Part shown: one piece after another, positions 1 to 4,689 of the stretch
Layout of the letters: each line of letters begins with the position of its first letter
Position numbering within the stretch: position 1 is the first letter of the stretch
Assembly: GCA_903901395.1 (NCBI GenBank)
Contig: CAIUQW010000377.1
Span: forward strand, 1 to 6,659
Reading direction: 5' to 3'
DNA from: an uncultured Chlorobiales bacterium
GTDB lineage: Bacteria > Bacteroidota > Chlorobiia > Chlorobiales > Chlorobiaceae
DNA: 6,659 nt
Made by a program: the position numbers and the translations under genes
The notes under the pieces: model-generated
The model's database searches: none
What the model was told of the DNA's origin: nothing
Seen by the model: the letters and a program-made list of their open reading frames with translations, nothing else

Positions 1-8
1 CATAACTT

Positions 9-338
9 ATGAGCGGAAAATATTTTGAGGCGACTGACAACAATTTTCAGAGCGCCATTCTCGAATCGGGTCAGGTTTGCCTGGTCGATTTCTGGGCAAC
101 CTGGTGCGGCCCTTGCCTGATGCTTGGCCCAACCATCGAAGCCCTTGCCGGTGAATACGAAGGCCGTGCCATCGTCGCCAAAGTCAATGTGGATGATAAT
201 CCCAATACTGCCGGGAAGTATGGTATCCGCAGCATTCCCACCATGCTGATCATCAAGAACGGCGCAGTGGTCGACCAGCTTGTTGGCAACGTCGGCAAGA
301 GCGTCATCGCCGCTGCTCTCGACAAACATCTTGGCTGA
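9..338 (+). CDS. trxA: Thioredoxin
   Basis: Small cytoplasmic dithiol-disulfide oxidoreductase that reduces disulfides in client proteins and is itself re-reduced by thioredoxin reductase. The 109-residue product has the usual single-domain thioredoxin length. It carries the canonical active site Trp-Cys-Gly-Pro-Cys at residues 32-36 (redox cysteines 33 and 36), the buried Asp27 before Phe-Trp-Ala, Pro41 after the active-site helix start, and the cis-proline in Ser-Ile-Pro-Thr (Pro77). There is no signal peptide, so a cytoplasmic location is expected. An extra cysteine lies at residue 24. The ATG at 9 gives a full-length fold, but only eight bases precede it, so its ribosome site and promoter cannot be judged. 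The thioredoxin reductase gene follows on the same strand after a terminator-like hairpin, which supports the pairing. Family assignment is very secure; which paralogue this is cannot be told. Confidence 0.96.
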   Translation: MSGKYFEATDNNFQSAILESGQVCLVDFWATWCGPCLMLGPTIEALAGEYEGRAIVAKVNVDDNPNTAGKYGIRSIPTMLIIKNGAVVDQLVGNVGKSVIAAALDKHLG

Positions 339-362
339 CAGACCTTTCGCTTTTCCTTTTTC

Positions 363-391
363 ACTATCCCGGTAACAGCCGGGATAGTTTT
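363..391 (+). terminator. Hairpin with short T-tract between trxA and trxB
   Basis: A perfect 10-bp stem (363-372 ACTATCCCGG paired with 379-388 CCGGGATAGT) with a 6-base loop is followed by four T residues (388-391). It begins 24 bases after the trxA stop codon and ends before the trxB ribosome site. It has the form of a factor-independent terminator. The short T-tract suggests partial termination, which would make more trxA than trxB transcript. The read-through role is inference. Confidence 0.8.
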
Positions 392-414
392 GTATTATCC
401 CAACCCTTCCTCCT

Positions 415-418
415 GGAG
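415..418 (+). promoter_or_regulatory. Ribosome binding site that fixes the trxB start
   Basis: GGAG lies seven bases before the ATG at 426. The reading frame is open further back to a TTG at 390, but that codon sits within the T-tract of the preceding terminator. The extra 12 residues do not resemble the N-terminus of a thioredoxin reductase. This site therefore supports ATG 426. Confidence 0.8.
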
Positions 419-425
419 ACAAACG

Positions 426-1361
426 ATGGATAAACAGATCAGGGACGTTGTCATTATCGGAACCGGACCTGCCGGTTATACTGCGGCCATTTATACCGGA
501 CGGGCCAACCTCAAGCCGCTGGTCATCGAGGGGCATCAGCCTGGCGGCCAGCTCATGATCACTACCGACATCGAGAATTTTCCCGGCTTTCCTGCAGGCA
601 TTCCCGGCCCGGAGCTGATGGGCAGAATGCGCGAACAAGCGGCTCGTTTTGGCGTTGAATTCCAGTTCGGCAGCGTCACGGAAGCCGATCTGTCACGCAG
701 TCCCTTCTGCCTCACCATCGATGGCCAGCAGGAGATTCTCGCCCGGACGCTCATCATCGCCACCGGCGCGAACGCCAAATGGCTCGGCATCGAATCGGAA
801 GAGAAGTATCGCGGTCGCGGCGTCTCGGCCTGCGCGACGTGCGACGGTTTCTTCTTCCGCAACTGCCGCGTCTTTGTCGTTGGCGGCGGCGACACGGCGA
901 TGGAAGAGGCCCTCTACCTCACCAAATTCGCCTCCGAGGTGGTGCTGGTGCATCGCCGCGAGGAGTTCCGCGCATCCAAGATCATGAGCCTGCGGGCCAG
1001 CAAAAACGAGAAGATCACCACGATGCTCAATGTGGTGGTTGACGAGATTCTCGGCGACGATATGAAGGTGACAGGCATCCGCCTGAAGAACGTCAAGACT
1101 GGCGAACTGATCGAGCAGGCCTGCGACGGCGTTTTCATGGCCATCGGCCACGAGCCGAACGCAAAGATTTTCAAAGGCCAGCTCGACATGGACGATTACG
1201 GCTACATCCTCACCAAAGGCCACTCGACGGAAACCAGCGTCAAAGGCGTTTATGCCTGCGGCGACGTCCAGGACTTCACCTACCGCCAGGCCGTGACCGC
1301 CGTCGGCACCGGCTGCATGTCCGCCATCGAAGCCGAAAGATTCCTCGAATCAATCCGCTGA
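426..1361 (+). CDS. trxB: NADPH-dependent thioredoxin reductase
   Basis: Flavoprotein that transfers electrons from NADPH through FAD and a redox cysteine pair to thioredoxin, here very likely the product of the preceding gene. From the ATG at 426 the product is 311 residues, normal for the low-molecular-weight bacterial type. In order it shows the FAD-binding Gly-x-Gly-Pro-Ala-Gly at residues 12-17 and the redox motif Cys-Ala-Thr-Cys-Asp-Gly at 136-141. The second dinucleotide-binding loop Gly-Gly-Gly-Asp-Thr-Ala is at 153-158, and the His-Arg-Arg-x-x-x-Arg set at 176-182, which binds the 2'-phosphate of NADPH, follows. The C-terminal FAD motif has Cys-Gly-Asp at 278-280 and continues to an Arg-Gln-Ala-Val stretch at 287-290. 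The HRRxxxR set argues for NADPH and against a ferredoxin-dependent variant. All key residues are intact. A strong terminator follows closely. Confidence 0.96.
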   Translation: MDKQIRDVVIIGTGPAGYTAAIYTGRANLKPLVIEGHQPGGQLMITTDIENFPGFPAGIPGPELMGRMREQAARFGVEFQFGSVTEADLSRSPFCLTIDGQQEILARTLIIATGANAKWLGIESEEKYRGRGVSACATCDGFFFRNCRVFVVGGGDTAMEEALYLTKFASEVVLVHRREEFRASKIMSLRASKNEKITTMLNVVVDEILGDDMKVTGIRLKNVKTGELIEQACDGVFMAIGHEPNAKIFKGQLDMDDYGYILTKGHSTETSVKGVYACGDVQDFTYRQAVTAVGTGCMSAIEAERFLESIR

Positions 1362-1387
1362 AGCGACGAAGATTTTGTTGAATTGAG

Positions 1388-1423
1388 AAGCGCCGGGGTT
1401 GTTGAGATTCCGGCGCTTTTTTT
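1388..1423 (+). terminator. Factor-independent terminator after trxB
   Basis: The 9-bp perfect stem AAGCGCCGG (1388-1396) / CCGGCGCTT (1410-1418) has a 13-base loop and runs into seven T residues (1417-1423). It begins 26 bases after the trxB stop. It should end the trx transcripts and separate them from the AT-rich gene downstream. Confidence 0.9.
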
Positions 1424-1455
1424 GTGTTTGTGGGGTATTTTTTTCTATTTGTATG

Positions 1456-1501
1456 CTGAAATATCCGTAATAAAAGCTTACCATTAATGAAGGATATTCA
1501 G
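1456..1501. repeat. Imperfect inverted repeat upstream of the TIR-like gene
   Basis: CTGAAATATCC (1456-1466) and GGATATTCAG (1492-1501) are complementary over ten base pairs with one bulged A, separated by 25 AT-rich bases. It lies in the 151-base gap between the trxB terminator and the TIR-like gene, so it could be an operator or a leader structure. No T-tract follows, so it is not a terminator. A perfect TTGACA occurs downstream at 1530-1535, but no good -10 element stands at the right spacing, so I do not call a promoter. Confidence 0.4.
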
Positions 1502-1574
1502 GATTAAAAAAGGGATTCCAAACTGTCGTTTGACACATAACGAGCGATTTCTGCTCAGTCAACCTTTTACTAAA

Positions 1575-2852
1575 ATGACTAATTCTAAGGATACAGTATT
1601 CTTTGCTCACTCAATGCAAAAAGATCCCCCATCTTGGTCATCAGTATCTGATGCAGATGTGGTTTCTTTTTTTGAAAAATTGTTGAAAAAGCGCTGGCAA
1701 GTAATATCAGGAAAAGTTGCTGAAGCCCGCGCAATAGATGATAAAGTTGCTGATGCGGTAAGCGATTCAAAAGCCATTATATCTTTATTCACACGACGTC
1801 ACAAAGTTGAAGATGGTCCAGATTCATACTTAACTTCACCTTGGTTGCTTTGTGAATGCGCTTTTGCGCTTGGTCTATTTAGGCATCATGATCTTCATGT
1901 AGTAGCCGGTTTTCGTGAGAAGGGGATTGAACCGTCAACGCTTGGTATGATCTCTGTCGGTGGAATGGAATTTCCAGAATTCGATAGAGATTACCTTGAA
2001 CGAGATAAGCTAAAGTTCATGCATTATCTTGATGATCTAGAAAAAAGAATTAAGTCTGGCCCTAGCGGCCAAAGCGTAATTGACTTTGATACATATAAAC
2101 AGGTCTCACTAAACAAGATTTATTTGGTTTATAGGAATGGCTTTGGCACAATACAAAATATCGTTGATATTGTTATTAAGGATGCCGATGAATTCATGAG
2201 AGAAGGTAAGATATATCACAGAATCTGGACTCATTTCGGAGAAATTCCCCCACTTTCACAAATGCTTCGGGTACCTGTTCATAAACGAAAGAATGATGCA
2301 TTTTTTCATGGTATTCTTGATACTCATCGCGGCAAGCGACTTCAGACTCATCTTGACATAACCGAAGAAAACCATACGGATAGTTCCTGCACGTTCTCAG
2401 TTCGATTTTTAGATGAAAATCGACAACCACTAAAGGTAAAGGTTAACGATACTATCCAGTATCAGTACGCTTGGGGTCTTCCAGAGATGTTTCCGGTAAA
2501 TGAGGAAGACCTTCCCTCAATTGTCGGTGACAAGATTGATTACAAGACCTATTGCCTTGCAGAATTGGATGCGAACCACGGGAAGATTGAGCGCGCAAGA
2601 CTTGAGGTTAGGTTTGAACGAGAAGCTCGTGATGGTCAGACAAGGGAGTTGTTTAGCAAAAGTCCTATTGTTAGAATTGGACGCGGCCCACTCAAAGATA
2701 CCGTTTGGGGTGAGCCGTACCCAGCGAAGATTCAGACAGGTGAACCCGATGAATTCAATATGTGGTATGAGAGATATGTTGTTTTCCAGCGAGAGTTTTT
2801 TAAGCGAATATCGGTCGCTTGGCGGCCATCAAGCAAAAGGTATCAGCTATAA
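1575..2852 (+). CDS. TIR-like domain protein with uncharacterised C-terminal half
   Basis: From the ATG at 1575 this is a 425-residue protein. Residues 5-125 look like a TIR-type flavodoxin fold. There is a first strand Thr-Val-Phe-Phe-Ala-His-Ser (7-13), a helix at about 26-40, a strand at 41-45 and another at 67-72. Then comes Ser-Pro-Trp-Leu-Leu-Cys-Glu (88-94), whose Trp-x-x-x-Glu spacing equals the W-C-x-x-E of TIR enzymes, so Glu94 may be the catalytic residue for NAD cleavage. A strand (107-111) and Gly-Phe-Arg-Glu-Lys-Gly-Ile follow. Residues 140-215 look helical. Residues about 230-425 look mainly beta-rich and I recognise no family there. No signal peptide or membrane segment is visible, so it should be cytoplasmic. 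Such proteins often act as NAD-depleting immune effectors; that role is inference. The gene is AT-rich compared with its neighbours, which suggests transfer. No clear Shine-Dalgarno site precedes ATG 1575. A TTG at 1530 is possible, but ATG 1575 places the first strand naturally near the N-terminus. Confidence 0.72.
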   Translation: MTNSKDTVFFAHSMQKDPPSWSSVSDADVVSFFEKLLKKRWQVISGKVAEARAIDDKVADAVSDSKAIISLFTRRHKVEDGPDSYLTSPWLLCECAFALGLFRHHDLHVVAGFREKGIEPSTLGMISVGGMEFPEFDRDYLERDKLKFMHYLDDLEKRIKSGPSGQSVIDFDTYKQVSLNKIYLVYRNGFGTIQNIVDIVIKDADEFMREGKIYHRIWTHFGEIPPLSQMLRVPVHKRKNDAFFHGILDTHRGKRLQTHLDITEENHTDSSCTFSVRFLDENRQPLKVKVNDTIQYQYAWGLPEMFPVNEEDLPSIVGDKIDYKTYCLAELDANHGKIERARLEVRFEREARDGQTRELFSKSPIVRIGRGPLKDTVWGEPYPAKIQTGEPDEFNMWYERYVVFQREFFKRISVAWRPSSKRYQL

Positions 2853-2870
2853 CAGTTATACCAGCTGTTA
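2844..2870. repeat. Overlapping inverted repeats at the 3' end of the TIR-like gene
   Basis: TATAAC (2848-2853), one base, then GTTATA (2855-2860) form a short palindrome spanning the stop codon. CAGCT (2844-2848) / AGCTG (2863-2867) extends it with a bulge. An alternative pairing is TAACAG (2850-2855) / CTGTTA (2865-2870). No T-run follows, so it is at best a weak terminator or RNA-end structure. Confidence 0.35.
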
Positions 2871-2871
2871 G

Positions 2872-3042
2872 ATGATAAAACAGATTCCAGATCGCTCTCT
2901 ATTCACTCCGGCGGCGCTCAAGCGTTGGGATTCTATCGATCCGTCGATTCAGGACAAGCTGCTTCACAATGTCTGGTGTGGATCGTGCCGGAAAGCTGTG
3001 TATATCAATGTTAAATCAGCCATAATCGATGACCTGACCTAA
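2872..3042 (+). pseudogene. Small frame resembling a truncated zinc-ribbon protein gene
   Basis: An ATG at 2872 opens a 56-codon frame ending in TAA at 3040-3042. The product starts Met-Ile-Lys-Gln-Ile-Pro and contains a helical stretch (Ala-Leu-Lys-Arg-Trp-Asp). It then has Asn-Val-Trp-Cys-Gly-Ser-Cys at residues 33-39, which looks like the first knuckle of a zinc ribbon. From memory, proteins of this type go on with Gly-Asp-Leu-x-Leu-x-Gly and a second Cys-x-x-Cys. Here the stop falls just after Asp-Asp-Leu-Thr, so the second metal-binding pair is missing. I infer a gene that has lost its 3' half, which would be unable to form the full zinc site. No good ribosome site is visible. Alternatives are a genuine short protein with one Cys pair, or chance. 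The frame begins 19 bases after the TIR-like stop, but its base composition is closer to the GC-rich neighbours. Confidence 0.42.
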
Positions 3043-3288
3043 ATCAGCATCGAATCCATCCCTGAAAAAATCTGCAAGTTCTTTCATTTTCACCAGTTAA
3101 GCCGCGATCATCGCCACACCGAAATCGCAAACGATGCGCTGCTCGACCTTCTCTCATTTGCGTACACCGGCAATAAAATGCTGCATGTTCCATTCCTGAC
3201 GTCGTCGTACAAACTCTACGCTCCAGTCCCTGATCATCCGGTTTCTGGAACTCTGAAGCGGGAATTTTGTTGTTCTTCTGAACCAAAC
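3043..3288. other. Stretch without a recognisable gene before blc
   Basis: About 245 bases between the truncated zinc-ribbon frame and the blc ribosome site. The + strand frame shared by both neighbours has no stop here, but its translation matches nothing I know. A minus-strand frame over the same bases (3044-3298) also looks non-coding, rich in Arg and Cys with no motif. The 9-base word TAAATCAGC occurs at 3012-3020 and again at 3040-3048, straddling the truncation point. The stretch may be debris of a deleted gene and probably holds the blc promoter, which I cannot locate. Confidence 0.4.
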
Positions 3289-3300
3289 GGGAGAACATCT

Positions 3301-3819
3301 ATGAAAAAACTCATTTTGCCTTTGCTGTTGTGGATCGTCACGCTTGCCGGGTGCGCTGGTGCGCCGGAGGGGATCGTGGCGGTGGATAACTTCAAGCTCG
3401 ACCGCTACCTCGGCACCTGGTACGAAATCGCCAGAATCGACAACCGCTTCGAGCGCGGCTCCGATCATGTTTCAGCCGTTTACACCCTGCGCAAGGACGG
3501 CATGGTGCAGGTGCTCAACAAAGGCTACTACCCAGACAAAAAAGAGTGGAAAACCGCCGAAGGCAAAGCCAAATTCGCCGGAAACCCGAACGTCGGAGCG
3601 CTGAAAGTTTCCTTCTTCGGTCCATTCTACGGTCCCTACAACGTCTTCGCCCTCGACCGCGAAAACTACTCATGGGCACTGGTAACGGCTTCAAGCCGCG
3701 ACTACTTCTGGATTTTAGCGAGAACCCCGCAAATCGAGCCAGCGCTCTACGACAAGCTGCTCGCAGAAGCCAAAGCGCAAGGCTTCGATGTTTCGCGGGT
3801 AAAGAAAACGCCTCAGTAG
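3301..3819 (+). CDS. blc: Outer-membrane lipoprotein lipocalin (Blc type)
   Basis: Bacterial lipocalin expected to sit in the outer membrane facing the periplasm and to bind fatty acids or lysophospholipids in a beta-barrel; the exact ligand is unknown here. The 172-residue product begins with Met-Lys-Lys and a hydrophobic stretch ending in the lipobox Leu-Ala-Gly-Cys, so cleavage and lipidation should fall at Cys18. The next residue is Ala, not Asp, which favours export to the outer membrane. The first lipocalin signature is Gly-Thr-Trp-Tyr-Glu-Ile-Ala at 38-44, and the later conserved strand Tyr-Phe-Trp-Ile-Leu-Ala-Arg-Thr is at 135-142. The length is typical for Blc. GGGAG at 3289-3293, seven bases upstream, supports ATG 3301. 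An in-frame ATG at 3178 would add 41 residues and bury the signal peptide, so I rejected it. The gene appears to be a single transcription unit. Confidence 0.93.
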   Translation: MKKLILPLLLWIVTLAGCAGAPEGIVAVDNFKLDRYLGTWYEIARIDNRFERGSDHVSAVYTLRKDGMVQVLNKGYYPDKKEWKTAEGKAKFAGNPNVGALKVSFFGPFYGPYNVFALDRENYSWALVTASSRDYFWILARTPQIEPALYDKLLAEAKAQGFDVSRVKKTPQ

Positions 3820-3863
3820 TGGACTTGGTGGACGAGCTTCGATTTTTTAATGAACCTGTTCAT

Positions 3864-3959
3864 GTCATTCTGATCTCGACTTTTCGGGAGAAGAATCCGG
3901 AACTCTTTGTTTCGTCATAAGATGGATTCATCATTACGCTTCGCTCCATTCGGAATGAC
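3864..3959. repeat. Dispersed-type imperfect palindromic repeat
   Basis: A 96-base element with terminal inverted repeats GTCATTCTGA (3864-3873) and TCGGAATGAC (3950-3959), complementary at nine of ten positions. Inner arms are GAATCC (3893-3898) and GGATTC (3924-3929). The right half, with its CGCTTCGCTCCATTCGGAATGAC-like run, resembles the GTCATTC...GAATGAC family repeated many times in many bacterial genomes. Whether it is repeated in this genome cannot be seen from one copy. A T-rich run at 3965-3970 follows, so a transcript from blc could fold here and end. Confidence 0.65.
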
Positions 3960-4015
3960 AGACCTTTTTTCTTGATTCTTTAGTGAATTGTAATTGCCGA
4001 AGCCATAATTTTTCG

Positions 4016-4045
4016 TTGCGTTCGATCTGAATATCGTATTATATT
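4016..4045 (+). promoter_or_regulatory. Probable promoter of the toxin-antitoxin operon
   Basis: TTGCGT (4016-4021) and TATATT (4040-4045) are separated by 18 bases. They resemble -35 and -10 elements and lie just before the antitoxin ribosome site. An alternative -10, TATTAT at 4037-4042, has only 15 bases of spacing. Positions are a visual match. Confidence 0.5.
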
Positions 4046-4048
4046 CAG
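4027..4048. promoter_or_regulatory. Likely autoregulatory operator of the TA operon
   Basis: A perfect inverted repeat, CTGAATAT (4027-4034) and ATATTCAG (4041-4048), with a 6-base centre. It covers the likely -10 element and ends just before the ribosome site GGAGGT (4052-4057). Antitoxins of the Phd/YefM type repress their own operon by binding palindromes in this place, so this is a good candidate operator. Confidence 0.65.
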
Positions 4049-4062
4049 TCTGGAGGTGCATT

Positions 4063-4341
4063 ATGCAAATTACTACCGATATTAAACCGGTCACATTTCT
4101 CAAGGCGAACGCCGCCATGCTGCTCGACCAGATCAACGATACCCGCCGTCCGGTAATCATCACCCAGAACGGAGAGCCGAAGGCCGTGCTGCAGGATCCG
4201 AAAAGCTATGAAGAGATGCGCAACGCGCTCGGATTGCTGAAACTTCTCGCGCAAGGAGAAGAAGAGGTGCGCAGCGGGCGGGTTTCCGAACAGGATGCTG
4301 TGTTCAGGCGACTTGAAGAGCAACTGAACAGCCGCCCATGA
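4063..4341 (+). CDS. Phd/YefM-type antitoxin
   Basis: Antitoxin of a type II module: a 92-residue cytoplasmic protein expected to bind operator DNA with its N-terminal half and to wrap and neutralise the toxin with its C-terminal half. The N-terminal part has the family pattern of a strand, then Lys14-Ala-Asn-Ala, a helix (Met-Leu-Leu-Asp-Gln-Ile), Arg-Arg-Pro-Val-Ile-Ile-Thr-Gln-Asn-Gly-Glu-Pro-Lys-Ala-Val-Leu (28-43) and Ser-Tyr-Glu-Glu (48-51). The C-terminal part (about 55-90) is a charged, helix-prone tail. A strong GGAGGT ribosome site five bases before the ATG fixes the start. The stop overlaps the toxin start by ATGA, the usual coupling for such pairs, and a palindrome sits in the promoter. 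Family call is secure; no specific gene name can be given. Confidence 0.9.
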   Translation: MQITTDIKPVTFLKANAAMLLDQINDTRRPVIITQNGEPKAVLQDPKSYEEMRNALGLLKLLAQGEEEVRSGRVSEQDAVFRRLEEQLNSRP

Positions 4342-4667
4342 GCGGCAATTACAAGGTGCTATGGAGCGAGGTCGCCGAGCGCGATCTCGGCGAGGCGCTT
4401 TCATTCATCGCCCGGGAAAATCCCGACAACGCCCGCAATCTTCTCGATCTCATCAGGCAAAAGGCCGCCGATCTCGAAACCTTTCCCGAGCGTGGACGAA
4501 TTGTCCCGGAGCTTCACGCAGAGGGAATTTCCGTGTATCGCGAGCTGGTGATCGCGCCGTGGCGACTTCAGTACCGCATTGCCGATGGCGAGGTGCTGGT
4601 GCTCTCATTCATCGACAGCCGCCGGAATGTCGAAGACATTCTGTTACAGCGGTTTATCCGGCGTTAA
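4338..4667 (+). CDS. RelE/ParE-family toxin
   Basis: Toxin partner of the preceding antitoxin, 109 residues, typical length. The pattern fits the ParE/RelE fold. It has an N-terminal strand (Tyr-Lys-Val-Leu-Trp-Ser) and two helices (about 11-48) containing Ala-Glu-Arg-Asp-Leu. The Phe-Pro-Glu-Arg-Gly-Arg turn is at 49-54 and Val-Pro-Glu-Leu at 56-59. A strand Tyr-Arg-Glu-Leu-Val-Ile follows, then Pro-Trp-Arg-Leu-Gln-Tyr-Arg-Ile (74-81) and a last strand ending in Asp-Ser-Arg-Arg (93-96). RelE members cut mRNA in the ribosome and ParE members poison gyrase. Sequence alone does not settle which, though the PERGR and YRI features are shared by the ParE-like side. The start overlaps the antitoxin stop and has no ribosome site of its own, so translation is probably coupled. 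The gene ends 22 bases from the convergent cydC. Confidence 0.9.
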   Translation: MSGNYKVLWSEVAERDLGEALSFIARENPDNARNLLDLIRQKAADLETFPERGRIVPELHAEGISVYRELVIAPWRLQYRIADGEVLVLSFIDSRRNVEDILLQRFIRR

Positions 4668-4689
4668 ATTTTTTCCGGGCCTCCACCGC

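Noticed and set aside
390..425. TTG-initiated 12-residue extension of trxB
   Set aside because: The codon lies in the T-tract of the preceding terminator and has no ribosome site, whereas ATG 426 has GGAG seven bases upstream and a typical N-terminus.
693..1223. Minus-strand open frame of 176 codons inside trxB
   Set aside because: Antisense shadow of a GC-rich gene. The sense strand encodes a complete thioredoxin reductase.
1530..1574. TTG-initiated 15-residue extension of the TIR-like protein
   Set aside because: No ribosome site at suitable spacing, it overlaps a TTGACA that may be promoter sequence, and the extension precedes the natural first strand of the domain. Not fully excluded.
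2500..2871. Second + strand frame overlapping the end of the TIR-like gene
   Set aside because: It lies out of frame within a well-supported coding region and has no motif or ribosome site.
3044..3298. Minus-strand frame of 84 codons before blc, possible transposase fragment
   Set aside because: No DDE or other transposase motif, no terminal inverted repeats at its ends, and an Arg/Cys-rich composition typical of non-coding translation.
3178..3300. ATG 3178 as the start of blc
   Set aside because: It would place 41 residues before a clear lipoprotein signal peptide, and ATG 3301 has its own GGGAG site.
3915..4163. Minus-strand frame of 82 codons across the repeat
   Set aside because: Its end reads like the translated dispersed repeat (Val-Ile-Pro-Asn-Gly-Ala-Lys-Arg-Asn-Asp), a well-known spurious product, and it runs through the TA promoter.
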